A stretch of DNA of 64,000 nucleotides from Pontibacter akesuensis (GTDB lineage Bacteria; Bacteroidota; Bacteroidia; Cytophagales; Hymenobacteraceae), in NCBI RefSeq assembly GCF_001611675.1, contig NZ_CP014766.1, positions 1,550,001-1,614,000 on the forward strand, given 5' to 3'. A program made the translations under genes and the position numbers. Position 1 is the stretch's first letter. The number at the start of each line of letters is the position of its first letter. The notes under the pieces were generated by a model. The model saw only the letters and a program-made list of their open reading frames with translations. It ran no database searches and was not told the origin of the DNA. Shown in pieces: positions 54,187 to 63,444 of this stretch.

Positions 54187-54450
54187 ATGAAAACGAAATA
54201 TGCATTTATACTTGCCGGGGGCCTGCTGCTAAGCACGGGACTCTACAGTTGCACCTCGGAGAATACAACGGGTGTCGAAACAGACGGCACAACAAATAAC
54301 GCAGTAGACGGAAGGAGCAACAATGCAGCAGGCGGCACAGAGACAACGGAAAATATAAGCCCTCTGGATACGGCCCAGAACGCAGGCTCCGGAAATATGA
54401 ACGACACCACTAGAAACAGCGGCACAACTTCGCCGACTGGCAGCCAGTAA
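54187..54450 (+). CDS. Small Thr/Asn-rich lipoprotein
   Basis: An 87-residue protein with signal peptide MKTKYAFILAGGLLLSTG and lipobox LYSC (Cys22). The remainder is low complexity: TSENTTGVETDGTTNNAVDG, NNAAGGTETTENISPLDTAQ, ending GTTSPTGSQ. It has no structured domain. The layout is like the longer GTTT lipoprotein 1.7 kb upstream (short acidic stem, Thr/Gly-rich tail). Function unknown. Confidence 0.75.
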   Translation: MKTKYAFILAGGLLLSTGLYSCTSENTTGVETDGTTNNAVDGRSNNAAGGTETTENISPLDTAQNAGSGNMNDTTRNSGTTSPTGSQ

Positions 54451-54465
54451 ATTTATACTTTCCCT

Positions 54466-54511
54466 GAAACAGCAGCGGCAGGCACTTTATAGTGTCTGCC
54501 GCTGCTGTTTC
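54466..54511. terminator. Bidirectional terminator-like hairpin
   Basis: The arms (54466-54486 and 54491-54511) of 21 bases pair with one G-U, loop TTAT. The outer part is GAAACAGCAGCGGCA. It lies between the convergent lipoprotein and membrane protein genes, 16 bases past the plus-strand stop and 15 before the minus-strand stop. Confidence 0.88.
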
Positions 54512-54525
54512 ATACTTGGCTATAC

Positions 54526-54972
54526 TTAATCCTCGTCGCTGGCGATGGCGTATCCTACCGCTGCGGCCACCAACCCACCCAGCAGGTAGTAGCCTACCGT
54601 CATGGCCTGTGTTTGGGTGGTTCTGTTGCTTGGGGCCTCACCCAGACCCAATGGGCCGGGCAGCAACACGGCACCCGCACCGGCTGCCACACCAAGTATG
54701 GCACCGCGCCACCAAGCGTTTATACCAGTACCTGCCAGGCTATAGTACAGTGAGTTAGAAAGCACATCGCCGGCCAGTGCCATGGTATGCAGCCCCTCCT
54801 GGTCCTGCGGCGGCTCTTCGTCCGCCATGCGCATCAGCTTGGAGATGGAGCGCATGCCCAGTACATCCATGCGCGGGGCATCGGGTACGAAACGGCGCAC
54901 CGACTCGTGCACAAGGGTAAGCACACAGGCGCCTGCCAAACCGCTTACCATTGATTTTATTATGTTGTTCAT
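54526..54972 (-). CDS. Hypothetical membrane protein
   Basis: A 148-residue protein with hydrophobic segments at about residues 8-21 (MVSGLAGACVLTLV), 85-105 (WWRGAILGVAAGAGAVLLPG) and 125-145 (MTVGYYLLGGLVAAAVGYAI). A polar stretch (RMADEEPPQDQEG) lies between. I do not recognise it. Glycine-rich helices suggest a small inner membrane protein. Confidence 0.65.
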   Translation of the reverse strand: MNNIIKSMVSGLAGACVLTLVHESVRRFVPDAPRMDVLGMRSISKLMRMADEEPPQDQEGLHTMALAGDVLSNSLYYSLAGTGINAWWRGAILGVAAGAGAVLLPGPLGLGEAPSNRTTQTQAMTVGYYLLGGLVAAAVGYAIASDED

Positions 54973-55052
54973 CTTTTTATACTTCAGGTTATACTTTGGT
55001 TTAAGCCCTGGGGCTTCCCCTGTATAGCTTTTTTTGGGTGATAAGGTTACGG

Positions 55053-56141
55053 TTACTCCACCACCCGCAGCACGTCGGCCTCCACGCCATCTTCCCCAAC
55101 TAACCGGTCGTCGGTGGGGCTGTCGAACACTACCAGCACGCGCTTATCATCCAGAATGGCAAGGCCCTCGGCTTTGTCCTTTCCGGTGTTGCCGCCGGTG
55201 CCGTGGGGCACCTCGCACAGCCGCTCCAGTTGGTTGTGGTGCAGCAGCTGCTCCTGCTCCCTGCTAAGGGCACCGCGCCAGCGGTAGATGGCAATCACAC
55301 CGTCCAGATCCATGGTGGGCCCAGCCAGCAGGTACATGTCCTCCCCAAAAAAGCGCAGCTCCCGAATGCCCTTGCCCCGGATGTTCAGGAAGTGCTTGCG
55401 GTAAGGCTTGTCGTTTGCCAGCTGTTTCAGGTGCAGCATTCCTTTTTCGTCTTCCTCGGGCTCTACCTCCAGCACCATGGCCCAGCCCCGCAGCACCGGT
55501 CCGCGCAACCCGATAAAGATGCGATTGCCATGTATGGCCAGGCCCTCGATGTCAAAGCCGTTGTCCTTGCCGGGGATGCTCATAAACGGGGCGATGTGCG
55601 CGTCGTCCTGCAGCATTTCGGTGAGGATGCTACTGGTTTTACTTCCGTGCAGCTGGGCTGCGCGAAGCTTGCGCCCCGGCTGGTCCGGGTCATCGGTTTC
55701 CTTATGCAAAGTATAGTCACCAGATTCCGCATCTTTCAGGATAGGAATGCGCGCGAGCAGGTGGCGGTTCGGATCGTTTTTTACCTTTGCCAGGCGCTTT
55801 ATCTGCTTCTCAATAGAGTCGTGGCGTTTGGGCTTGCTGCGCTTCAGGCTGTGGGAGCCGATAAGCCACAGGTAGTTGTCGGCCATGCCCATTCCCTCAA
55901 TATCAATCTCGCTGTTGTCCTTGGCGGGCAGGTCCAGGTACTCGTGCAGGTCAAAGGACTTGTGCTTGCCGAAGGAGCCGTCCGGTTGCAGCGTCAGCCG
56001 CTCGACAGTGGTGCGCTCATCACAGCTCAGCCAGATATTATCGCCACTGTGGAAAGCGGTGGAAAGGCCGTTGCGCACATGCTTGCCTTCGGCACCGCGC
56101 CCCAGTTCAGGGTCGAATTGAAGTATAACTTTGTCTTTCAT
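55053..56141 (-). CDS. DUF3616 family protein
   Basis: A 362-residue soluble protein with beta-propeller-like repeats: STAFHSGDNIWLSCDERTTV, IDIEGMGMADNYLWLIGSHS, IEGLAIHGNRIFIGLRGPVL and GLAILDDKRVLVVFDSPTDD. These blocks, especially EGLA(I), fit DUF3616. There is no signal peptide. Function unknown. Two Lys/Arg-rich segments (SLKRSKPKRHDSIEKQIKRL) make the chain quite basic in the middle. Confidence 0.85.
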   Translation of the reverse strand: MKDKVILQFDPELGRGAEGKHVRNGLSTAFHSGDNIWLSCDERTTVERLTLQPDGSFGKHKSFDLHEYLDLPAKDNSEIDIEGMGMADNYLWLIGSHSLKRSKPKRHDSIEKQIKRLAKVKNDPNRHLLARIPILKDAESGDYTLHKETDDPDQPGRKLRAAQLHGSKTSSILTEMLQDDAHIAPFMSIPGKDNGFDIEGLAIHGNRIFIGLRGPVLRGWAMVLEVEPEEDEKGMLHLKQLANDKPYRKHFLNIRGKGIRELRFFGEDMYLLAGPTMDLDGVIAIYRWRGALSREQEQLLHHNQLERLCEVPHGTGGNTGKDKAEGLAILDDKRVLVVFDSPTDDRLVGEDGVEADVLRVVE

Positions 56142-56238
56142 AGTGCTGTATTATAGGTTATGTTCCGCACTCTAACGTATGGTGCTACTACGTGCCCAGC
56201 GTAACCGGGTAGGGCGGCAAGAGCAATTTAAATTTACA

Positions 56239-56739
56239 ATGATGGAATCCGAAAAAAAACACAAAACCGAGAAAGCAACCTTTGGCGCTGGCTGCTTTTG
56301 GGGTATAGAGGTGACGTTTCGCAACGTGGAGGGTGTTTTGGATACAACGGTGGGCTATATGGGCGGGCACCAGCCGGACCCTACCTACCAGGATGTCTGC
56401 ACAGGCCGCACGGGCCATGCCGAGGTGGTGCAGGTGGTGTATGATCCTGCAAAACTGAACTACGACCAGTTGCTGCAGGTTTTCTGGCGGGCACACGACC
56501 CAACGCAGCTGAACCGCCAGGGTACGGATGTAGGCTCACAGTACCGGTCTGTTATTTTTTTCCACTCCGATGAGCAGCGCGTGATGGCCGAAACCACCAA
56601 GGAGAACTGGCAGCAGTCGCCCGAGTTCAGCCGTCGCGAAATCGTGACCAAGATTTCGCCGGCTGACACCTTTTACCCCGCCGAAGAATACCACCAGCAG
56701 TACCTCGTAAAGCGGGGAATGGCCACCTGCCGCGTGTAA
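56239..56739 (+). CDS. msrA: Peptide methionine sulfoxide reductase MsrA
   Basis: MsrA reduces the S-epimer of methionine sulfoxide. The 167-residue protein has the active-site [12 protein letters not shown] (catalytic Cys), [20 protein letters not shown], and the conserved [20 protein letters not shown] block. The C-terminal end is KRGMATCRV with a possible resolving cysteine. I start at ATG 56239; upstream codons look like spacer. A terminator follows 31 bases after the stop. Confidence 0.95.
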   Translation: MMESEKKHKTEKATFGAGCFWGIEVTFRNVEGVLDTTVGYMGGHQPDPTYQDVCTGRTGHAEVVQVVYDPAKLNYDQLLQVFWRAHDPTQLNRQGTDVGSQYRSVIFFHSDEQRVMAETTKENWQQSPEFSRREIVTKISPADTFYPAEEYHQQYLVKRGMATCRV

Positions 56740-56770
56740 GAATTCAGTTATAAAAAGTATAAGCCACAAA

Positions 56771-56796
56771 AAAGCCGGACCTTAAAGCCCGGCTTT
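56771..56796. terminator. Intrinsic terminator after msrA
   Basis: The short stem AAAGCCGG (56771-56778) pairs with CCGGCTTT (56789-56796), loop about ten bases. A-run and T-run flank it on both sides. It serves both msrA and the convergent Ser/Asn-rich gene (stop at 56821). Confidence 0.8.
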
Positions 56797-56820
56797 CAGT
56801 TTATCGGCTATTATGCCTGA

Positions 56821-57360
56821 TTACTTTACACGTGCGTTTGTGCTCGCTGAGCTGATTCCGCTTGTGCTGTCTGCGTAGCTTCCGCTAGGCGAACCTGAGT
56901 TTTTCTGCTTCTTGTTCAGTTTATTCATTTTCTTCTGCGCTTTCGCGGCGGCAGAACCCAACTTATTCTTCATCTGATTCTTGTTGTTTGAGTTCATGGC
57001 TAACCAGCCTGCACCCAACGCTAGTAACGAGCCACCAATAACCTTCTGTGTGGTAGTGAGTCCGTTAACTTTGGTAGCGGCTGTAGTACCCAACTGCATC
57101 AGTTTGTCCTGAAGGTCCTTCATACCACCTTTGCCGCTAGTTGCCTGCTGGTTGCTGCGGCCCTGCATGTTCTGGCTGTTGCTGCTACCCGAAGTAGTGC
57201 TGCCTGAACCTGACATGCCTGGAGTAGAAGAATTGGAGTTTGATGCGTTAGATGAAGATGAGCTGCTTGGCGAGCTGCTGCCCGAGTTGTTGCTCTGCGA
57301 CGAAGTATTTGCGTTTGATTGTGTCTGTGATCCTGGTCTATTATTCTGGTTCGTTTCCAT
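56821..57360 (-). CDS. Ser/Asn-rich low-complexity protein
   Basis: A 179-residue protein. Residues 1-75 are almost only Ser, Asn, Gly, Thr and Gln. A middle part (MKDLQDKLMQLGTTAATKVN) is amphipathic, and KVIGGSLLALGAGWLAM (about 109-125) is a short hydrophobic helix. The tail is Lys-rich (KAQKKMNKLNKKQKN). No signal peptide. I do not recognise it; a membrane-associated, mostly disordered protein is likely. Confidence 0.65.
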   Translation of the reverse strand: METNQNNRPGSQTQSNANTSSQSNNSGSSSPSSSSSSNASNSNSSTPGMSGSGSTTSGSSNSQNMQGRSNQQATSGKGGMKDLQDKLMQLGTTAATKVNGLTTTQKVIGGSLLALGAGWLAMNSNNKNQMKNKLGSAAAKAQKKMNKLNKKQKNSGSPSGSYADSTSGISSASTNARVK

Positions 57361-57588
57361 AGTGTTTATTTTAAATTATACAATTTTTCAGCTTTGTCTG
57401 CTCCTGCACCTTCTTGGGCACGCAGGGCATGGTGCTACTTATATTTATCGTTTATTTTGCCCATATGGTTGCGCTTGCGCCCGTATTTCTACAAACAGTC
57501 TGGCTTTAAAACAAACTATATCAATATAGTGCAGCAGCTATTATCAGAGGTTTTACTACGGCAAAGTATAAACACAAAAGGCGGCATC

Positions 57589-58851
57589 CTATTGGTGCAG
57601 TGCCTTTAAGCGTGCCAATGCCGCTGCATGCTCCTCCTGCTCATCTGCCTCCATTTCGGTTGCCTTGGCGCTTCCGAAAAAGTGCAAAATATTTTTTTGA
57701 AGATCAGGTGCCACCCGCTTAAAGTCTGTCTTGCCCAGCTCCTCTAGCAGCTTGGCATATGCCTCGTCGGCGGGTGCGTACGCTCCGGGTACTGTGGGCT
57801 TGCCGGTGTCTAGTTGCAGGTTCGGCAGGGACCTGGCTTTGCCGCTGCGCAGCTGCTGCAGCATGTGTGTGTATTCCCTTACCGTGGTGTTAAAGCTTTG
57901 CATAAACACTTCCTCAGCCTCGGGCGTGGGCGGCACAAAAGCCAGTGGCTTCAAGGGGCCTAATTTAGGCAGCACCTTCATGATATAAGCCGTCGCCCGC
58001 GCAAAGATATGCGGCTTCTCATAGCAGTTGCCCCACTGCTGGTGGTAGCTGGCGCGGCTCATCCGGAACTGGAACTCGCGCTGCGTGGCGCCCGGGCGCG
58101 CAGCATTTATGTCCTTCTGCTTTGCCTTCCAAGCGGCCTTGGTAAGTTCGGGCAGAATGTTTTTTATAGTATAGCGGTAAGAGCCCACAGCCATGGGCAA
58201 GCTGGTGAAAACATCTTTCAATTCCAGCCCATAGGTTTTAACGAAAGCCTTTTCCAGCACCTCCGGCGCCACCTCAAACCCGATAAACTTCTTGTAGGCC
58301 TCCGGAGCGTAGTTTCCCTGCGCTACCTGCAGCACATCAAACCCAAACTCCATCTTCACATGCGACACCGGATCATCGGCGTACGTAACCGGGCTTCCGA
58401 ACTCCTCTTTTACTTTGGGGTACACCATCGCTACGGCCTCGTTCGTGCCGATGGGGTGGCCGTGGATGTCGGCGTTGTAATGCGCCAGCGCACCAAGGGC
58501 AAAGGCATATTCATCCAGGGTCAGGGAGGCGCCGATCAGGTTCTCCACGAAATCGCCGCTGCGCACATAGTGGGTAAGGTCGGTGAAGAAGGTGTTGCCG
58601 AAAGGGAAGTAACCCATGTCCTGGATGATGGAGCCGCCGTAGGCGTAGGCGTGCGCCTGCTGCAACTGCTCCTCCGTTGCCTCCGGAAATCGGTGCAGCA
58701 GCAGCGGCACCAGGTCTTTGTCCCAGGCCGCGTCTACCACTGCCTGGTGTGTTAGTACCCCGTAGGCTTTCGCTTGCTTTAGAGGCAACAGGTATAGCGC
58801 CAGCAAAAAGAAGCAGGTAAGCCAGCGGTGGGTTCTCCGTATAGACATCAT
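57589..58851 (-). CDS. Zinc-dependent phospholipase C-like protein
   Basis: A 420-residue exported protein (signal peptide to about residue 29, ending LKQAKA). The mature start YGVLTHQAVVDAAWDKDLVP fits the family's N-terminal metal-binding segment. FFTDLTHYVRSGDF, ALAHYNADIHGHPIG and DDPVSHVKMEFGFD carry further His/Asp residues expected of the zinc phospholipase C fold. The substrate is unknown; the C-terminal 130 residues are helical and unrecognised. Confidence 0.75.
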   Translation of the reverse strand: MMSIRRTHRWLTCFFLLALYLLPLKQAKAYGVLTHQAVVDAAWDKDLVPLLLHRFPEATEEQLQQAHAYAYGGSIIQDMGYFPFGNTFFTDLTHYVRSGDFVENLIGASLTLDEYAFALGALAHYNADIHGHPIGTNEAVAMVYPKVKEEFGSPVTYADDPVSHVKMEFGFDVLQVAQGNYAPEAYKKFIGFEVAPEVLEKAFVKTYGLELKDVFTSLPMAVGSYRYTIKNILPELTKAAWKAKQKDINAARPGATQREFQFRMSRASYHQQWGNCYEKPHIFARATAYIMKVLPKLGPLKPLAFVPPTPEAEEVFMQSFNTTVREYTHMLQQLRSGKARSLPNLQLDTGKPTVPGAYAPADEAYAKLLEELGKTDFKRVAPDLQKNILHFFGSAKATEMEADEQEEHAAALARLKALHQ

Positions 58852-58887
58852 AAAAATGCTATACGATTATATAGAAAATAAGGGCTA

Positions 58888-59679
58888 TTAAATGTTGGTT
58901 CTCCGCCACCGCCGCCGCCTGCGGTACAGCAGCACCTCCATCACACTGATGCCCACCAGCAGCCAGGCCCCGCCCAGCAGCAAGCCGGCCAGCACATCAG
59001 ACAGGTAATGCACCCCCAGGTAAATCCGGCTAAAGCACACCAGCAGTGTCAGGATTACGGCCAGTGCGACCGACAGCTTCCGCAGCCATGGTTTATGAAA
59101 ATGGCGGTAAAGCAAGAAGGCGATCATCCCGAACAGCACAATGGCCGTGGTAGAGTGGCCGCTGGGGAAAGAGAAATGCTCTACTGCATAGTAGGCCACA
59201 TCGGCGGGGCGCTCCCGGCTGATGAAGGTTTTGCCGTACCGGACCGAGAGCCCCGTACCAGCCAGCGGAAGCCAGAAGGCAAACAGCGCCACCCACTTTT
59301 TCCGGGCCAGCAAAACCGCCGACACAACACCGCCAATAATGAACACCGCGATCTGGTCGCCCAGCGTGGTGACGGCATACAGCAGCTTGCTTAGCCATTC
59401 CTGCCGCATATTGTATAGAAAACTTGTGAACTGCTCATCCACCACCACCACCCACTCCGACTCCATCACACTCTCTGTCAGGTTAGTGAGCAGCATCATG
59501 TTGATGACCAGCGCCACGATGACCAGCGTAAGCGGCAGCCCCACAAAAAGCTTTGTGTTAAACCGGTTGGCCAGAAAAGCCGTGACCTTCGGGTGATTCT
59601 CCCGGAACCGCCCCACGGCCGGCTGGCTCAAGACCCAACTGGTGGCGCTTCGGACCCTATGTACGACAATGTTTTTCAT
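58888..59679 (-). CDS. PAP2-family phosphatase
   Basis: A 263-residue membrane protein with six helices. The three phosphatase motifs are present in order: KTFISRERP, PSGHS (within FSFPSGHSTTAIVLFGMIAF) and SRIYLGVHYLSDVLAG. Such enzymes remove phosphate from lipid phosphates or undecaprenyl diphosphate at the outer face of the inner membrane. It has an N-terminal extension of about 40 residues (SATSWVLSQPAVGRFRENHP). Substrate unknown. Confidence 0.9.
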   Translation of the reverse strand: MKNIVVHRVRSATSWVLSQPAVGRFRENHPKVTAFLANRFNTKLFVGLPLTLVIVALVINMMLLTNLTESVMESEWVVVVDEQFTSFLYNMRQEWLSKLLYAVTTLGDQIAVFIIGGVVSAVLLARKKWVALFAFWLPLAGTGLSVRYGKTFISRERPADVAYYAVEHFSFPSGHSTTAIVLFGMIAFLLYRHFHKPWLRKLSVALAVILTLLVCFSRIYLGVHYLSDVLAGLLLGGAWLLVGISVMEVLLYRRRRRWRRTNI

Positions 59680-59817
59680 GGCTTAATGCTGCTTTGGCTA
59701 TACGGGCACAACTGGCTTTGTTTTCCTTTTTTGGATATTGGCGACACCTGCGCATGCCTTTACCCCAAAAAACGGCCGATTCACAACAAACCGCTTCTAA
59801 ATAAAGTACATAATACT

Positions 59818-60378
59818 ATGAAGAAGCAAGACAACGTGTTCGATAAGATTATGCTGGCCATTGGCCTGCTGCTGTTGGTGCTGTTCTGGTTTAACTTCCC
59901 GGCTATTCCTAACCCCGACAACCTAAACTACATTACATATACCTCCTCTGGTGCAGAAAGCAGTTATGCTTCCAAATGGACGTATATAAAACCGGATAAA
60001 GCACTTTCGGCAGAGCAGGTAATAAATATACAGCTGCGTGCGCTGCAGCAAAACGACAGGGCCGACAGCGGCGTGATCACGGTGTTCAATTTTTCATCGC
60101 CCTTGAACAGGATGCACCTGGGCCCGCTCGAACACTTTCGCCTGATGGTGCGCGACCCTTCCTACCGTCCTATGCTTAACTTTAAAAGTTACAAAAAAGG
60201 ACAGTTGGTTATTTCAGGTAAAACAGCCTACCAGTTGGTGGTGCTCGAGGCACACGACGGGCAGCAGGAAGCATTTATGTTTATACTTGCCAAACAGCGT
60301 AAGGGTGCTTACAAAGACTGTTGGATGACGGAGGGGATCGCACGCATGGACCAGACCCGGGACACGAAGGTTATCTAA
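59818..60378 (+). CDS. DUF4864 protein
   Basis: A 186-residue protein with one N-terminal helix (IMLAIGLLLLVLFWFNF) and a soluble DUF4864 domain: INIQLRALQQNDRADSGVIT, VFNFSSPLNRMHLGPLEHF and MLNFKSYKKGQLVISGKTAY, ending WMTEGIARM. The frame opens at 59593 but the first 75 codons overlap the PAP2 gene; I use ATG 59818. Function unknown. Confidence 0.8.
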   Translation: MKKQDNVFDKIMLAIGLLLLVLFWFNFPAIPNPDNLNYITYTSSGAESSYASKWTYIKPDKALSAEQVINIQLRALQQNDRADSGVITVFNFSSPLNRMHLGPLEHFRLMVRDPSYRPMLNFKSYKKGQLVISGKTAYQLVVLEAHDGQQEAFMFILAKQRKGAYKDCWMTEGIARMDQTRDTKVI

Positions 60379-60461
60379 TCAATTCGCTTTCCCGCAGCAA
60401 CACGCACGAGCTTCTACTTCATTTTTGCCGTATCTTAGGTTCATAAACCAGATCAGACTTT

Positions 60462-61472
60462 ATGAGCCAACTTACAGCCCCACGCCTCCCCATCATCGAC
60501 ATGCACTGCGACCTGCTCGTGTACCTGGCCGATGTACCTGAATCAGACATAAATAAAGTAGAGGAGATTGGCTGCGCTGCGCCCGCTTTAACCGAAGGGA
60601 ACGTGAAGTTGCAGGTAATGGCCATTTATTCCCCCACCGGCCTTGGCAGCACCCGTTACGCCGAACTGCAGCGCGACATGTTCAGGCAGCTCGCCGACAG
60701 GGACAATTGCTTTACCGCTGTTACCGATAAACCGCTACTTGAGCAAACCATGCAGCAGCCGCAGGGCACGGGCATGGTGGTGGCCATAGAGAATGCCTCC
60801 GGCCTATGCGAGCAACTGGAGCCGCTGGAGGATGGGTTTAAACGACTGGAGAAGATAATAGAGATCTGTGGCCGCGTGCTGTACATTAGCTTTACCCACC
60901 ATGCTGAAAACCGCTTTGGCGGCGGCAATAACTCTACCAAGGGCATCACGCGCGACGGCAAAATGCTGCTCGATTACCTGCACGGCCGCAACATTGCCGT
61001 GGACATGTCGCATACCAGCGATGCCCTGGCCACGGATATCCTGAACCACATCGACCGGGAGCGCCTTGCCATTCCTATCATCGCCAGCCACTCCAATTTC
61101 CGCCCTGTGTGGAACCACGAACGTAACCTGCCCGATGAAATAACACAGGAGATCATCCGCCGGAAGGGCCTGATCGGAATGAACTTCCTGCGCAAGTTTG
61201 TGAACACAGAGGACCCTGATGCGCTGCTGCACCACATACAGTACGGGCTGGGCAAGGGCGCAGAGGATGCGCTTTGCTTTGGTGCCGACTACTTCTACTT
61301 TGCCGATGAGCAGGACCAGAGCCGCTTCCCCTTTTACTTTAAGGAGCACGAGCAGGCCGGCACCAGTTACAGCCATTTGCTACAACGCCTGCAGGAGCAG
61401 CTAACACCGGAGCAACTCAAAAAGCTCGCCTACCAAAACGCCCAGAATTTTATAGCGCGCATCTGGAGTTAA
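60462..61472 (+). CDS. M19-family membrane dipeptidase
   Basis: A 336-residue zinc dipeptidase of the renal dipeptidase family. Metal ligands and landmarks: DMHCDLLVYL, AIENASGLC, TRDGKMLLDYLHGRNIAVDM followed by SHTSD, then IIASHSNFRPVWNHERNLPD, and CFGADYFYF. There is no signal peptide, so the enzyme is probably cytoplasmic. It hydrolyses dipeptides, possibly D-amino acid containing ones. Start ATG 60462. Confidence 0.93.
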   Translation: MSQLTAPRLPIIDMHCDLLVYLADVPESDINKVEEIGCAAPALTEGNVKLQVMAIYSPTGLGSTRYAELQRDMFRQLADRDNCFTAVTDKPLLEQTMQQPQGTGMVVAIENASGLCEQLEPLEDGFKRLEKIIEICGRVLYISFTHHAENRFGGGNNSTKGITRDGKMLLDYLHGRNIAVDMSHTSDALATDILNHIDRERLAIPIIASHSNFRPVWNHERNLPDEITQEIIRRKGLIGMNFLRKFVNTEDPDALLHHIQYGLGKGAEDALCFGADYFYFADEQDQSRFPFYFKEHEQAGTSYSHLLQRLQEQLTPEQLKKLAYQNAQNFIARIWS

Positions 61473-61653
61473 GGCGATCCGGGTTTCCAAAAAACCAGTG
61501 TTTAACACCCATTATTTCGCATTTTCCATTTTCCTGACAAGCGCTGGTTTTTAATATTTTATTTATATATTTAGAGTGAAGTATACTTTGCAAATGCGCT
61601 TACCAGGTAGTTCGGCTGCTATGCTTGTCTTCTTTCACTAAAAATATTTAAAG

Positions 61654-61839
61654 ATGAAATTTATCGGGTTGTTTCTTTTTTTGGCTGGTCTTGTTTCACT
61701 TATACTGGGACTTACCGGAGCGAACCTTTTCATTCTCAATTGGTTAAATCAATACGGCGAAACGGCAAGTTGGGCAATCCGCATCGGCATAACGCTTCTG
61801 GGAGGCATCCTCTACTACGTGAATCGCAACGATGACTAA
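61654..61839 (+). CDS. Small two-helix membrane protein
   Basis: A 61-residue protein with two hydrophobic segments, FIGLFLFLAGLVSLILGLTG and WAIRIGITLLGGILYYV, separated by NLFILNWLNQYGETAS. The tail is NRNDD. I do not recognise it. Its composition and clear helices favour a real gene. Confidence 0.7.
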   Translation: MKFIGLFLFLAGLVSLILGLTGANLFILNWLNQYGETASWAIRIGITLLGGILYYVNRNDD

Positions 61840-61960
61840 ATCATTGGCAAAAAATAATATATAGATTGATTGCCATGTGCGGAAAAACTCCGTATATCCA
61901 AAAATAGTGCCCGTGCTGTGCCCAGAAGCAGCAAAACAAATTTTTTTAAGCCGTATAGCC

Positions 61961-62611
61961 ATGGACGCTCAGGAATACAACCCACACTATATACAGATAA
62001 ACGAGTTGTACATCGATACGGTGGTGATTGATGATACTGACTTTATTACGCTGTGGTGCTTTACCGTGCTCGATGAAGAGTACAAGTTTGTGTACCTGGG
62101 CTGCGACTTCACACAGTTTAACCTGATTTTGATTGCTGCCGGAGAAAAAGGCAAAGAGATCGCCCTGCACCTGGCAGAGGTCCTGGACAAGCCTTACGAT
62201 GCTCCCACCCTCATCCCCATCAAAGAAGACTTCGACGAGTACCTGGAGCTAACAGGCCACGACCTGATCATATATGAGCCGCTCGCGCTCGAAGATGATT
62301 TTGAGGAGTATGACGAAGACCTGCCGATAGAGCAGCTATTTGGAGGCAAGCCCAACAAAACCCGCCAGAAATACCTTATCTACCAACTCGACAAGCTGTA
62401 TCCCTCCAAAGTGTTTGAGCCGGAGCAACTGTCGCAGTCTGCCCTTACCGAGTGCTTTGAGGATGATTCCCTGGAACTGGCGCAGCTGTATTACGACTAC
62501 CTGAACGCGGTGGAAAACGGCTACAGCGAAGTGGAGGCCCGGCAGCTGTCAGGTCTGGAGCGGGAGCTTTTTTTCCGGATGGCGCGCAAAGCCTCTGAAC
62601 TCTGGAAGTAA
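61961..62611 (+). CDS. Hypothetical acidic protein
   Basis: I do not recognise this 216-residue soluble protein. It is very acidic, with an alpha/beta opening (YIQINELYIDTVVIDDTDF, TLWCFTVLDEEYKFVYLGCD) and a helical C terminus (LAQLYYDYLNAVENGYSEVE). The ATG at 61961 is preferred over earlier in-frame codons. The last part RQLSGLERELFFRMARKASE could be a protein-interaction helix. Confidence 0.7.
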   Translation: MDAQEYNPHYIQINELYIDTVVIDDTDFITLWCFTVLDEEYKFVYLGCDFTQFNLILIAAGEKGKEIALHLAEVLDKPYDAPTLIPIKEDFDEYLELTGHDLIIYEPLALEDDFEEYDEDLPIEQLFGGKPNKTRQKYLIYQLDKLYPSKVFEPEQLSQSALTECFEDDSLELAQLYYDYLNAVENGYSEVEARQLSGLERELFFRMARKASELWK

Positions 62612-62716
62612 CTCCGTAAATCCCCCCTTACAAGTATAAAGTGATGTATTGCTGCCAGCTATCCTGGCTGAGTGGTTCACGCGTTCTGGTTTCCTTTTCC
62701 TATACTTGTTTTATAC

Positions 62717-63268
62717 TTATAGAGCCGCTGAGTCAGGCTCGGAAATCTGGTTGATCTTTTCACGCAGGTGTTCGCGCAGGTTGATGATCCACTCCCGGGT
62801 TTTCTGGTCATCCGCTTTCACGAGGGCTTCCTCATACCTGTTTAGCTGAGCGTGGTGTGTGCTGAGCACGAACTCGCGGTAGCGCAAATCAAACGCCTCC
62901 CCTTCCAGCAAGGCCATGTCCTGCAGCAGCCCCTGGTCTGCGCCGCCGAGGCTATCAGGCAATCGAATGTTGTCGTGGCCAGCCACCAGGTTTTCCAGTT
63001 GCTTTAAGGCATCAGCATGATAAGTGGTTACATTTTGGGCAAATTCCCTCGTACGTGCATTGGTAGCTTTTTCCACCGCCAACTCCGACACCTGCACCTG
63101 CAGCATGTTGCTGCTGGCGGCATAGTCCCAGAAGGCCGGGTCGTTTAGGAGAGTGCGGGTACGGGTTTCAGCTATAGCTTCGCTTTTTTCGGCAGCAGGC
63201 CCATCGCAGGCCAGCACAAGCAGAAAAATAGTACCAAGGGTAAAAGCGATAATTCTATCTAAGAGCAT
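62717..63268 (-). CDS. DUF4142 lipoprotein
   Basis: A 183-residue protein with lipobox LVLAC (Cys21). LNDPAFWDYAASSNMLQVQV, SELAVEKATNARTREFAQNV and TYHADALKQLENLVAGHDNI lead to FVLSTHHAQLNRYEEALVKA, the ferritin-like helical pattern of DUF4142. The family is widespread in envelope proteins and its function is not known. Confidence 0.88.
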   Translation of the reverse strand: MLLDRIIAFTLGTIFLLVLACDGPAAEKSEAIAETRTRTLLNDPAFWDYAASSNMLQVQVSELAVEKATNARTREFAQNVTTYHADALKQLENLVAGHDNIRLPDSLGGADQGLLQDMALLEGEAFDLRYREFVLSTHHAQLNRYEEALVKADDQKTREWIINLREHLREKINQISEPDSAAL

Positions 63269-63444
63269 AAGGTGGATGCGGGTATAGGTTGTTCGGCAAA
63301 GGCCAATAACCGCTTCTGCTGTTTCCCAGAACCGGATGTAGCCATGTACTTCTATCCTATACTATGCGCCACCCTCCCCGGGTTCCGCTCAAATAAAGAT
63401 TCCCGACAAATTATAAATCTCCCTGACCAGGCTACTATACCACA

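Noticed and set aside
55203..56156. 317-codon plus-strand frame over the DUF3616 gene
   Set aside because: Antisense shadow; the minus-strand frame carries recognisable domain blocks, the plus-strand frame none.
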